Shown: in pieces, positions 28,088-36,818 of the stretch | Position numbering within the stretch: the first letter of the stretch is position 1 | Layout: each line of letters begins with the position of its first letter | DNA from: Paracoccus versutus | GTDB lineage: Bacteria > Pseudomonadota > Alphaproteobacteria > Rhodobacterales > Rhodobacteraceae | Direction of reading: 5' to 3' | DNA length: 64,000 nt | Assembly (NCBI RefSeq): GCF_000763885.1 | Contig: NZ_JRKO01000026.1 | Span: 1 to 64,000, forward strand | Made by a program: the position numbers and the translations under genes | Notes under the pieces: generated by a model | The model's input: the letters and a program-made list of their open reading frames with translations, nothing else | The model's database searches: none | What the model was told of the DNA's origin: nothing

Positions 28088-28384
28088 TCAGGGGAGGAGT
28101 TTCTCGTGATGCCGGATCACTTCGGCGATCACGAAGTTCAGGAATTTGCGCGCGAATTCCGGGTCCAGGTCGGCCTCGCGCGCGAGGCGTTCCAGCCGCT
28201 CGATCTGTCTCGCCTCGCGGACGGGATCGGACGGAGGAAGATCGTGTTCGGCCTTCAGGCGGCCGACGGATTGGGTGTGCTTGAACCGCTCGGCCAGCGT
28301 ATAGACCAGAATCGCGTCCAGCCGGTCGATGCTGGCACGATGCTCCTTGAGCAGGGTCGCGGCGCGGGCGGTCGGATCACTCAT
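28088..28384 (-). CDS. Chorismate mutase, AroQ type
   Basis: This 98-residue all-helical AroQ-fold protein has HRASIDRLDAILVYTLAERF, KHTQSVGRLKAEHDLP and a final NFVIAEVIRHHEKL helix. It converts chorismate to prephenate for Phe/Tyr synthesis. The ATG at 28384 starts the domain; an earlier start at 28420 is less likely. Its place between ffh and rpsP is conserved in Rhodobacterales. Confidence 0.9.
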   Translation of the reverse strand: MSDPTARAATLLKEHRASIDRLDAILVYTLAERFKHTQSVGRLKAEHDLPPSDPVREARQIERLERLAREADLDPEFARKFLNFVIAEVIRHHEKLLP

Positions 28385-28438
28385 TCGGGTCTCCAGGGAT
28401 TGAAATGCGCAGCACCGCATCTACACGGGACGCGCCAT

Positions 28439-28981
28439 TCATGCCGCGGCTCCGGCGGGATGGCGAAAGACATGCGGCGGGGCGCGGTCATCGCCGAAAT
28501 GCGGCGCCTCCGCCTTGGGATCGCGCAGGGCGCCCAGCCGCCGGGCAAGCGAGATCGAGCGCGCATTGGCCGGGTCGATATAGCTGACCGGCCGCGACCA
28601 GCCGAGCGTGCGGATGGCAAAATCGCGCGCCGCCAGGGCCGCTTCCTGCGCATAGCCCCGGCCCTCCAGCCCGGCGGACCACAGCGTCCAGCCGATCTCA
28701 TGCTCGGGCCAGCCGTCGGGAAACCACGGCCCGACCGCCCCCAGCGCCCGGTCCGATCCACGCTCGGTCAGCACGAACATGCCATAGCCGCGCAGCACCC
28801 AATGGCCGATGAAATGGCCAAAGGCGCGCCAGGACTGGCCGGGCTGCACCATCGGCCCGCCGACGAAGCTGGCGCGGTCGCTTTCGAAGAAGTCGCGCCA
28901 TGCCGGCCAGTCGCCGGCCTGCGGGGCGCGCAGGACCAGCCGCTGGGTCGTCAGCACGGGCGTGTCGGCAAGCCGGATCAT
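28439..28981 (-). CDS. GNAT-family N-acetyltransferase
   Basis: The product is 180 residues, an Acetyltransf_3 (RimJ/RimL-like) fold: LTTQRLVLRAPQAGDW start, EIGWTLWSAGLEGRGYAQEA acetyl-CoA binding loop, and VSYIDPANARSISLARRLG. The acceptor, whether a protein N-terminus or a small molecule, is unknown. It starts 4 bp after the ffh stop and is co-transcribed with it. Confidence 0.88.
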   Translation of the reverse strand: MIRLADTPVLTTQRLVLRAPQAGDWPAWRDFFESDRASFVGGPMVQPGQSWRAFGHFIGHWVLRGYGMFVLTERGSDRALGAVGPWFPDGWPEHEIGWTLWSAGLEGRGYAQEAALAARDFAIRTLGWSRPVSYIDPANARSISLARRLGALRDPKAEAPHFGDDRAPPHVFRHPAGAAA

Positions 28982-28985
28982 GCGC

Positions 28986-30482
28986 TCACTTCTTCCCGAA
29001 CAGGCCGGAAAGCCCGCCCGGCAGGCCCATGCCGCCCAACTGGCCGCCCAGCCCCTTGGGGTCTTGCAGCATCCGCGTGGCCTCGGCCATCTTCTCGGGA
29101 TCGACATTGGCCATGTCGGGCAGCCCGCCGCCCTTGCCGGTCATGGCGCGCATGGCCTGCTTGAGCATGCCGCCCTTGCCCATCTTGCCCAGCTTCTTCA
29201 TCGTGTCGGCCATCTGCTTCTGCATCTTCAGAAGCTTGTTGAGTTCCGACACCTCCATGCCCGCGCCCGCGGCGATGCGCTTCTTGCGGCTGGCCTGCAG
29301 CAGGTCGGGATTGGCGCGTTCCTTTTTCGTCATCGAGTTGATCAGCGCGATCTGGCGCTTGATCGCCTTGTCGTCGAAACCGGCCGCCTCGGCCTGCTTG
29401 GCCATCTTGCCCATGCCGGGCATCATGCCCATGATCGACTGCATCCCGCCCATCTTGAGCATCTGCTCAAGCTGGTTGCGCAGGTCGTTCATGTTGAACA
29501 TGCCCTTCTGGAAGCGCTTCATCATGCGCTCGGCCTGCTCGACCTCCAGCACCTCCTGCGCCTTCTCGACCAGGGCGACGATGTCGCCCATGCCGAGGAT
29601 GCGGCCGGCGATGCGCTGCGCGTCAAAGACCTCCAGCGCATCCATCTTTTCGCCCAGGCCGACGAAGCGGATCGGCTTGCCGGTCACGGCGCGCATCGAC
29701 AGCGCCGCGCCGCCGCGACCGTCGCCGTCCATCCGGGTCAGCACGACGCCCGAGATGCCGACCTTGCCGTCGAATTCGCTGGCGACGTTCACCGCGTCCT
29801 GGCCGGTCAACCCGTCGACGACCAGCAGCGTCTCGCGCGGGCTGGCCACGTCGCGGACCGCCTGCACCTCGTCCATCAGCACTTCGTCGATATGCAGCCG
29901 GCCGGCGGTGTCGAGCATGTAGACGTCATAGCCGCCCAGCGTCGCCTGCTGCTTGGCGCGCCTGGCGATCTGCACCGCATTCTCGCCCGGCACGATGGGC
30001 AGGGTATCGACGCCGATCTGCTGGCCCAGGATCGCCAGCTGCTCCATGGCGGCCGGACGGTTGGTGTCCAGCGAGGCCATCAGCACCCGCTTCTTCTCGC
30101 GGTCCTTCAGGCGCTTGGCCAGCTTGGCCGTGGTGGTGGTCTTGCCCGAACCCTGCAGGCCAACCATCAGGATCGGCGCCGGGGGATTGTCGATGCGCAG
30201 CGCATCGGGCGCGCCCTCGCCCTGCAAGACCTTGATCAGCTCGTCATGGACGATCTTGACGACCTGCTGGCCGGGGGTGATCGACTTGGTGACGGCCGCG
30301 CCGGTGGCCTTCTGCGTCACCGCCTTGACGAAGCTGCGCGCCACGGGCAGCGAGACGTCGGCCTCCAGCAGCGCGACGCGCACCTCGCGCATGGCGGCGG
30401 CCACGTCATCCTCGGACAGCGCGCCCTGCTTGGTCAGCCGGTCAAAGACGCCGCCAAGGCGGTCGGACAGGTTTTCAAACAT
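28986..30482 (-). CDS. ffh: Signal recognition particle GTPase
   Basis: This 498-residue Ffh has the N domain, the P-loop GLQGSGKTTTTAKLA, DTAGRLHID, TRMDGDGRGGAAL and a methionine-rich M domain rich in MxxMMPGM-type clusters after residue ~320. It binds the signal sequences of nascent membrane proteins with SRP RNA and docks to FtsY. The ATG at 30482 begins the family match; the frame runs open further upstream without homology. Confidence 0.96.
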   Translation of the reverse strand: MFENLSDRLGGVFDRLTKQGALSEDDVAAAMREVRVALLEADVSLPVARSFVKAVTQKATGAAVTKSITPGQQVVKIVHDELIKVLQGEGAPDALRIDNPPAPILMVGLQGSGKTTTTAKLAKRLKDREKKRVLMASLDTNRPAAMEQLAILGQQIGVDTLPIVPGENAVQIARRAKQQATLGGYDVYMLDTAGRLHIDEVLMDEVQAVRDVASPRETLLVVDGLTGQDAVNVASEFDGKVGISGVVLTRMDGDGRGGAALSMRAVTGKPIRFVGLGEKMDALEVFDAQRIAGRILGMGDIVALVEKAQEVLEVEQAERMMKRFQKGMFNMNDLRNQLEQMLKMGGMQSIMGMMPGMGKMAKQAEAAGFDDKAIKRQIALINSMTKKERANPDLLQASRKKRIAAGAGMEVSELNKLLKMQKQMADTMKKLGKMGKGGMLKQAMRAMTGKGGGLPDMANVDPEKMAEATRMLQDPKGLGGQLGGMGLPGGLSGLFGKK

Positions 30483-30538
30483 CGGCGGCCCTCCAATGGT
30501 TGCCGTTTGCCCGGGGAACGCGGGCGCGAATAAACAGG

Positions 30539-30617
30539 TGCGCCCCCGTGGGCGCAACGCGCTGACGGGGGGCGATCCCCGGACGAGGCGCGGGGACCGG
30601 AAGGACAGACCTTCCGG
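30539..30617 (-). other. Two hairpins in the ffh leader
   Basis: TGCGCCC (30539–30545) pairs with GGGCGCA (30550–30556), and CCGGAAGG (30597–30604) pairs with CCTTCCGG (30610–30617) around ACAGA. Both lie upstream of ffh. They may be leader structures; the SRP RNA core sequence itself is not present. Confidence 0.4.
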
Positions 30618-30719
30618 GAATCCCGGCGTGGATAGGGCCAATGCCCGCCAAAGTCAAGCGCGCCCCGGTTGACCCTGCCCCGGCTTTGGTGAAAACCTCG
30701 CGCCCCGGAGGACCGAGCC

Positions 30720-31289
30720 ATGACCCATCCCATCAGCCGCTTTCCCGTGCCCTCGCTGGACGAGATGCCCGAAGACATCGCCCTGCGCATCCGCAAGGTG
30801 GCCGAGAAATCGGGCTTCGTCCCGAACGTCTTCCTGGCGCTGGCGCATCGCCCGGACGAGTTCCGCGCCTTCTTCGCCTACCACGACGCGCTGATGGAGC
30901 GCGAGGGCGGCCTCACCAAGGCCGAGCGCGAATTGATCGTGGTCGCGACCTCGGGGCTGAACCAGTGCCAGTATTGCGTGGTCGCGCATGGCGCCATCCT
31001 GCGCATCCGGGCAAAGAACGCCTTCATCGCCGACCAGGTGGCGGTGAACTGGCGCAAGGCCGACCTCACGCCACGCGAACGCGCCATGCTGGCCTATGCC
31101 GAAAAGGTGGCGCTGAACGCGCAAGGGATCGACGAGGCGGATCATGTCGCGCTGCGCGAGGCCGGCTTCGACCAGGACGAGATCTGGGACATCGGCGCCA
31201 TCGCCGCCTTCTTCGGCATGTCGAACCGGCTGGTGAACGCGGGCGACATCCGGCCGAACGACGAATTCTACATGCTCGGGCGCGGCTGA
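30720..31289 (+). CDS. AhpD/carboxymuconolactone decarboxylase-like peroxidase-related protein
   Basis: This 189-residue helical protein has the AhpD-type redox motif CQYC at residues 83–86 followed by His90, and FFGMSNRLVN near the C-terminus. It belongs to the uncharacterised peroxidase-related branch of the CMD family. AhpD relatives reduce peroxides using the two cysteines; the electron donor and role here are inferred. Its TGA overlaps the next ATG. Confidence 0.87.
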   Translation: MTHPISRFPVPSLDEMPEDIALRIRKVAEKSGFVPNVFLALAHRPDEFRAFFAYHDALMEREGGLTKAERELIVVATSGLNQCQYCVVAHGAILRIRAKNAFIADQVAVNWRKADLTPRERAMLAYAEKVALNAQGIDEADHVALREAGFDQDEIWDIGAIAAFFGMSNRLVNAGDIRPNDEFYMLGRG

Positions 31290-32194
31290 TGGCCGAGCTT
31301 TCGGCGGTGCCGCAGATGCGGCGCGAGGCGTTGCAGGGCCACGCGGCGATGCTGCTCTTCTCGGCCGCGATCGCGGGCTCCTTCTCGCTGGGCGCACGGG
31401 CGGCGAACCTGATCGACCCGGCGGCGATCTCGGCCGCGCGCTTCGCCATCGCCGCGGGCGTGGTCGGCGGCGTGGCCATGGCCGGGCCGGGCATCCCGCG
31501 GGAAACCTTCCGCGCGCCCTGGCGCTACCTGGTGCTGGGCGGGCTCTTCGCCGCCTATTTCGTGCTGATGTTCGAGGGGCTGAAAACCGCGTTGCCGGTC
31601 TCGGCGGCGGCGGTGTTCACGCTGACGCCGCTGATGTCGGCGGGCTTCGGCTGGCTTTTGATGCGGCAGCGCATGACCGGGCGCATCGCATTGGCGCTGG
31701 CGCTGGGGGCGGCGGGCTCGCTCTGGGTGATCTTCGGCGGCGACGCGGCGGCGCTGATGCGGCTCGAGTTCGGCCGCGGCGAGGCGATCTACCTGGTCGG
31801 CTGCGCGGCCCATGCGCTCTATACCCCGATGGTGCGCCGGCTGAACCGGGGCGAGACGCCGATCGTCTCGACCTTCGCCACGCTCTGCGCCGGCGGGCTG
31901 ATCCTGCTTGTCTGGGGCAGCCGGGCGATCCTCGACACGGATTGGGCGCATCTGCCGGCCATCGTCTGGGTGACGCTGCTCTATGTCGCGATCTTCGCCA
32001 GCGCGCTGACCACGGCGCTGGTGCAATTCGCCACCATGCGGCTGCCCTCGTCCAAGGTGATGGTCTATACCTACCTGACGCCGGTCTGGGTCATCGGGCT
32101 CGAGGCCGCATTGACCCGCGGCCTGCCGCCGCTCGCCGTGCTGCCCGGGGTGCTGGCGACCGTCGCCGCGCTGCTTTTGCTGCTGAAGGACTGA
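31289..32194 (+). CDS. DMT-superfamily (EamA) exporter
   Basis: This 301-residue membrane protein has about ten hydrophobic segments in two EamA repeats (FSAAIAGSFSLGARAANL, VFTLTPLMSAGFGWLLM, VYTYLTPVWVIGLEA). It is probably a metabolite or amino-acid exporter; the substrate is unknown. It overlaps the AhpD-like gene (TGATG) and is followed by a long hairpin. Confidence 0.87.
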   Translation: MAELSAVPQMRREALQGHAAMLLFSAAIAGSFSLGARAANLIDPAAISAARFAIAAGVVGGVAMAGPGIPRETFRAPWRYLVLGGLFAAYFVLMFEGLKTALPVSAAAVFTLTPLMSAGFGWLLMRQRMTGRIALALALGAAGSLWVIFGGDAAALMRLEFGRGEAIYLVGCAAHALYTPMVRRLNRGETPIVSTFATLCAGGLILLVWGSRAILDTDWAHLPAIVWVTLLYVAIFASALTTALVQFATMRLPSSKVMVYTYLTPVWVIGLEAALTRGLPPLAVLPGVLATVAALLLLLKD

Positions 32195-32209
32195 CGGCGC
32201 GGTTGCAAT

Positions 32210-32276
32210 ATGGGTATTTGGACAACGAAGAAGCCGAGGGCGCGGCGCCGGACTTCTTCGTTGCTCAAATACCCAT
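32210..32276. terminator. Long inverted repeat between convergent genes
   Basis: The 24-nt arms at 32210–32233 and 32253–32276 match in 22 positions. The left arm begins ATGGGTATTTGGACAACG. The arms flank a 19-nt GC-rich loop between the exporter and ethylmalonyl-CoA mutase genes and can end transcription from both sides. Each arm contains the CAAATACCC gene-end element seen after ftsB and pdhC. Confidence 0.75.
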
Positions 32277-32293
32277 GCGGCCGTGCCACCGGC

Positions 32294-34252
32294 TCAGGCG
32301 GCGGCCTCCTCGGGCTCGACCAGGGCCACGATGTCCATCATGATCCGGTTGAGCTCGAAATCCTTGGGCGTATAGACCCGGGCCACGCCCATCTTCAGCA
32401 GCCTGGCGGCATCCTCGTCGGGAATGATGCCGCCGACCACGACCGGGACATGCGCCAGGCCGGCGGCGCGCATCCGCTCCATCAGATCCTCGATCAGCGG
32501 CAGGTGGCTGCCCGACAGGATCGACAGGCCGACGACATGGGCATTGTCCTCGGCGGCGCGGGTCACGATCTGCTCGGGGGTCAGGCGGATGCCTTCATAG
32601 GTGATGTCCATGCCGCAATCGCGGGCGCGGAAGGCGATCTGCTCGGCGCCGTTGGAATGGCCGTCGAGGCCGGGCTTGCCGACCAGGAACTTCAGCCGCC
32701 GGCCAAGGCGGCGGCTGACCGCATCCACGGCCTCGCGGATCGGCTCCAGCCCCTCGGTGCGGTTCGAGGGGCTGGCCGAGACCCCCGTCGGGCCGCGATA
32801 TTCGCCATGCACCTGGCGCATCACCGCCGCCCATTCGCCGGTCGTGGCGCCTGCCTTGGCGGCGGCGATGGAAAACGGCATCACATTCTGCCCCCTCTGC
32901 GCGGCATCGCGCAGCGCGGCGAGGGCGGCCTCGACGGCCGTCTCGTCGCGCGCTTCGCGCCAGGCGCGCAGCCGGGCGATCTGGTCCTGCTCGACCGCCG
33001 GGTCCACCACCATGATGCCGCCATCGCCCGCGGTCAGCGGCGAGGGCTCGCCCTGCTGCCAGCGGTTCACGCCGACGACCACCGTCTCGTTCGCCTCGAT
33101 GCGGTTCAGCCGCTCGGCATTGGATTCGACCAGCCGCGACTTCATGTATTCGATGGCGGCAATGGCGCCTCCCATCTCGTCCAGCGTCGCCAACTCCGCG
33201 CGGGCGCCGGATTTCAGCTCCTCGACCTTGGCGGCGATCACCGGATTGCCGTCGAAAAGGTCGCCGTACTCCAGCAGGTCCGTCTCGTAGGCGACGATCT
33301 GTTGCATGCGCAGCGACCATTGCTGGTCCCAGGGCCGCGGCAGGCCAAGCGCCTCGTTCCAGGCCGGCAGCTGCACGGCGCGGGCGCGGGCGTTCTTCGA
33401 CAGCGTGACGGCCAGCATCTCCAGGAGGATGCGATAGACGTTGTTTTCCGGCTGCTGCTCGGTCAGGCCCAGGCTGTTCACCTGCACGCCATAGCGGAAG
33501 CGGCGATATTTCTCTTCCTCGATGCCATAGCGGTCGCGGCAGATCTCGTCCCAGAGCTCGGTGAAGGCGCGCATTTTGCACAGCTCGGTCACGAAGCGGA
33601 TGCCAGCGTTCACGAAGAAGGAAATCCGCCCGACCATGGCGGGGAAATCCTGCGGCTCGACCTTGGTCTTCAGGTCGTCCAGCACGGCGATGCCGGTCGC
33701 GAGCGCATAGGCCAGTTCCTGCTCGGGCGTCGCCCCCGCCTCCTGCAGGTGATACGAGCAGACGTTCATCGGGTTCCATTTCGGCAGGTGCTTCGCCGTA
33801 TAGGCCGCGACGTCGGTGATCATCCTGAGCGAGGGCCTGGGCGGGCAGATATAGGTGCCGCGCGACAGGTATTCCTTGATGATGTCGTTCTGCACCGTGC
33901 CTTGCAGCCTGGCGATGTCGGCGCCCTGTTCCTCGGCCACGGCGATATAGAGCGACAAGAGCCAGGGCGCCGTCGCGTTGATCGTCATCGAGGTGTTCAT
34001 CTGCTCCAGCGGGATCTGGTCGAAGAGCATGCGCATGTCGCCCAGGTGGCAGACGGGCACGCCGACCTTGCCGACCTCGCCGCGCGCCAGGACGTGGTCG
34101 CTGTCGTAGCCGGTCTGGGTCGGCAGGTCGAAGGCCACCGACAGGCCGGTCTGCCCCTTGGCGAGGTTGCCCCGATAGAGTGCGTTGGATTTTTCGGCGG
34201 TCGAATGGCCCGCATAGGTGCGGAAAAGCCAGGGTTTGTCTTTCTCGGCCAC
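32294..34252 (-). CDS. ecm: Ethylmalonyl-CoA mutase (B12-dependent)
   Basis: This 652-residue single-chain mutase joins the substrate barrel (LPTQTGYDSDHVLARGEVGKVG start, NTSMTINATAPWLLSLY, YHLQEAGATPEQELAYA) to a C-terminal cobalamin domain with the KPGLDGHSNGAEQ (DxHxxG) motif. The length and the QTGYDSDH signature fit Ecm (formerly MeaA) rather than methylmalonyl-CoA mutase. It converts (2R)-ethylmalonyl-CoA to methylsuccinyl-CoA in the ethylmalonyl-CoA pathway of acetate assimilation. The start is GTG at 34252 with GAGGGCAG upstream. Other pathway genes (ccr, mcd) are not in the window. Confidence 0.92.
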   Translation of the reverse strand: MAEKDKPWLFRTYAGHSTAEKSNALYRGNLAKGQTGLSVAFDLPTQTGYDSDHVLARGEVGKVGVPVCHLGDMRMLFDQIPLEQMNTSMTINATAPWLLSLYIAVAEEQGADIARLQGTVQNDIIKEYLSRGTYICPPRPSLRMITDVAAYTAKHLPKWNPMNVCSYHLQEAGATPEQELAYALATGIAVLDDLKTKVEPQDFPAMVGRISFFVNAGIRFVTELCKMRAFTELWDEICRDRYGIEEEKYRRFRYGVQVNSLGLTEQQPENNVYRILLEMLAVTLSKNARARAVQLPAWNEALGLPRPWDQQWSLRMQQIVAYETDLLEYGDLFDGNPVIAAKVEELKSGARAELATLDEMGGAIAAIEYMKSRLVESNAERLNRIEANETVVVGVNRWQQGEPSPLTAGDGGIMVVDPAVEQDQIARLRAWREARDETAVEAALAALRDAAQRGQNVMPFSIAAAKAGATTGEWAAVMRQVHGEYRGPTGVSASPSNRTEGLEPIREAVDAVSRRLGRRLKFLVGKPGLDGHSNGAEQIAFRARDCGMDITYEGIRLTPEQIVTRAAEDNAHVVGLSILSGSHLPLIEDLMERMRAAGLAHVPVVVGGIIPDEDAARLLKMGVARVYTPKDFELNRIMMDIVALVEPEEAAA

Positions 34253-34272
34253 GATCTGCCCTCGCAACAATA

Positions 34273-34302
34273 TTACGACTGGTGAAGCGATAACGTAATA
34301 AT
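34273..34302 (-). promoter_or_regulatory. Inverted repeat upstream of ecm
   Basis: TATTACG (34273–34279) and CGTAATA (34296–34302) are perfect complements with a 16-bp spacer, 20–50 bp upstream of the ecm start. This is a candidate operator or promoter-overlapping site. Confidence 0.4.
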
Positions 34303-34726
34303 CATGCCCAGTCAATTCGCCGCAACGCAGAAAGGATTTTTTGCCGCGCTCCGCCTTGGCGCGGGCTGAATCGGCAGGCGATCAAGGCCCATTTTTGGGA
34401 TTTCGCCGCCCATTTCCCAGGTCATTAGCGCCCATCCGATCGGCTCGATCAATTATTTTATTTTATTTTATTACAATCTGTTACCTGATATTATCGAAAC
34501 CGGCAGTTCGGGTCGCTCGTCGCTCTGCCTGGCGACCAGCCCTTCAACTCCTCCCGTTGACGAAGCAGCCCCTGCCGAAGATGGTCGCGGCATGCCCGCC
34601 GGGGCTGGCGGCAATGCAGATGCAGAAGACCGCCACTCGCTCCGGGCCCCACCAGTTCCGCCCCTCTCCGCCGGGAAAGCGCCGCTTTCCCGAACGGGAT
34701 CGGCTTGTCTTCGAAGGAGCGCCGTC
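34303..34726. other. Intergenic stretch with an AT-rich patch
   Basis: No gene is supported. At 34449–34494 there is a strikingly AT-rich block with repeated ATTTT pentamers in otherwise ~65% GC DNA. It may mark a recombination or insertion boundary at the edge of the decayed island, or an upstream promoter element. Confidence 0.45.
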
Positions 34727-35170
34727 ATGCCTGTCGATACAGCCTTGCCCATGACCCGCATTCCCTTCGTCGAGCTGCGGTTTCCTCCAGAAGGCCCGTC
34801 CCAGGCCGAGATCCAGTCGCGCTTGCGGCGGCACTACCAGCGCCTGCGTGCCAGGCGCGACGGGATCGACCCGCCGATGAGGGCGGATGGACGGTCGATG
34901 AAACAGGCTGCCTGGACCGTCTGGATGACATTGATATCCCCTGGTCCGCGAGGCAACGCCTCCAGCGCCGCGCCGCCTGTCTGGCAGCGCGATCAGAGGC
35001 CATCTCCGGCCTCCAGCACTTCGCCCGGAAAGACCGCGAGAGGCTGGGAGGTATTCCATGAAGGGGCAAAGCTGATCCGGATCCCCAGCGAGCACCGTGC
35101 CGATGAGATCGCTGCCGAAATCCACGCCGACATGTCGTGGATGGCACGGGCGACCGAAACGCCAAGGCGC
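34727..35170 (+). pseudogene. Relic of an AAA-family ATPase N-terminus
   Basis: A gene-like start (AAGGAG then ATG at 34727) leads to MPVDTALPMTRIPFVELRF. Coding continuity then needs a shift into another frame ([29 protein letters not shown]) and back to [20 protein letters not shown] and [12 protein letters not shown]. The latter resembles the region just before the P-loop of alphaproteobacterial AAA ATPases, where EMPWMxxATE is typical. The frame then breaks at the junction with the antisense ABC exporter relic at ~35170, so the ATPase core is lost. The family assignment is from memory of the motif and is moderate at best. Confidence 0.45.
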
Positions 35171-36818
35171 ATGTAGAGCGCACAGCGAGCGATAAGCTCC
35201 TCATGGCGGCCGCTGTCGATGAGGCGGCCAGCCTCGATCACCGCGATCCGGTCGGCGTGCCGGATGGTGTGCAGCCGATGCGCCACCACGACCACGGTGC
35301 GGCCCGTTTCAACGCATCGAGCACCGCCAAAACCTCGGCCCCGTTCTCGGGGTCGAGGGCGGCGGTCACCTCGTCCAGAAGCAGCGCGGGCGCATCGCGC
35401 AGCATGGCACGGGCGATGGCGACCTGCTGGCGCTCGCCGCCCGAAAGGTTGCGCCCGCCCTCGCCGACCGGCTGTCGAGGCCCTGGGGCAGCACCCTGGC
35501 AAATCCCGTGACCTGCGCGCGCCGGGCCGCCTCATCCACCTCGGCATCCGAGGCCGAGGGCCGGCCCGCGCGGATATTCTCGCGGATGGTCGCATCGGTC
35601 AGCCATGCCCGTTGCAGCACGGCCGAGAACCGCGCAGACAGCATGGCGGCCGGAATTCGCCGCAGATCGGCGCCGCCCAGGGTGATCCGGCCTGCATCCG
35701 GGTCCATCACCCGCAAAAGCGTCGTCTTGCCCGCCCCCGATGGGCCGACGATGGCGAGCGTGCCCCCGTCGGGGACCGAAAGGCTGATATCCTGCAGGAT
35801 CGCCCTTTCGCCCAGCGACAAGGCCACCCGTTCCAGGGCAAGACCGTTTCCGCGCGGGACTTCGGCGGGCTCGAGTTGCTCCAAAAGGGAAATGCCGCGG
35901 ATCTCGGCGATCCGCGCCATCGCGGCCTTTATCCACCAGGTGAAGCTCCCGGCGGTAAAGATCAGCCGCAGGGCCGAGGCGTTCAGGCCAAGCAGCAGGA
36001 TCAGCACCAGATCCTGCGCGGAGGCATCGCCGCCAAGGAAAACCGCTGCACCGACCGGAATCAGCACCAGCACGTTGCCGCGCAGCCCGGTATGGAGCAG
36101 GCTCATCTGCCAGAGCGACGCGGTTCCGGCGCGATACCCCGTCTCGCGCACTGCCGCGACCGCCTGCTCATGGGCATCAAAGCCGCGCTCGGCACCGACA
36201 AAGGCGCGGATTACCGCGATTCCGCCGACCAGATGGCGCGTAGCTTCGCGCAGCCGGGCCAGGGCGGCATACCAGCGACCGTAATCCTCTCGTGGGGCGC
36301 ATATCGTCAGCGGATAGAGCCACAGCAACAGCGGAAACAGCGTCACTGCCGCCAGCACAAGCCGCCAATCGATCAGCGCAAGGGCTGCGAAGGTCAGACA
36401 GGGCAGCGCAATGCCCTGAGCCGGATCGGGAATGGCAGGGGCGATCGAATCCTCGATCTGGTCGATATCCTCGATCACGAGACGGCGCAGATCGGCGGTG
36501 CCCCGGCGGTCCGCGACCGCCTGCGGCAAGGCCGCGATCCCGTCCACCATCTCGTTGCGTAGGCGGAACAGCAAGGTGAAAGCCGCGCTGTGGGAAATGG
36601 TGGTGGAAGCCGACAGAAGCAGCGACTTCGCAGCCAGCGCCGTGATCGCCGCCAACGTAGCCTGCAAGACCTGCGCCGCAGTCTCCGGCTCCGCCAGCGC
36701 TTTGCCCGCGAGCCACCAGATCGCAAGAAAGGGGCCGAGCCCCTGCCGCAGCCCCTATGATCGCCAGCGTGGCCGATATTGCCAGACGAATCCGAACGCC
36801 AGTGATCGGAGTCGCCAC
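35170..36818 (-). pseudogene. Frameshifted ABC exporter (siderophore-type, IrtB-like)
   Basis: The gene starts at GTG 36818 after an AAGGAGAG site (MATPITGVRIRLAIS). Frames break near 36755, near 35473 and near 35308. Joined together they give a full exporter half: membrane domain, Walker A GPSGAGKTTLL, signature [26 protein letters not shown] and the H-loop [16 protein letters not shown]. The protein ends prematurely near ALYMRLGV where it meets the AAA relic. Each break is a single-base loss, so real decay is likely, though assembly error cannot be excluded. Related exporters move siderophores or ferri-siderophores, which fits the TonB receptor next door. Confidence 0.7.

Noticed and set aside
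30539..30617. SRP (4.5S) RNA gene next to ffh
   Set aside because: The hairpin contains CCGGAAGG but lacks the conserved GGTC…AGCA asymmetric loop of SRP RNA.
34592..35176. Intact 194-residue plus-strand protein
   Set aside because: Homology moves between frames and stops at the junction with the exporter relic, so it is better read as a pseudogene.
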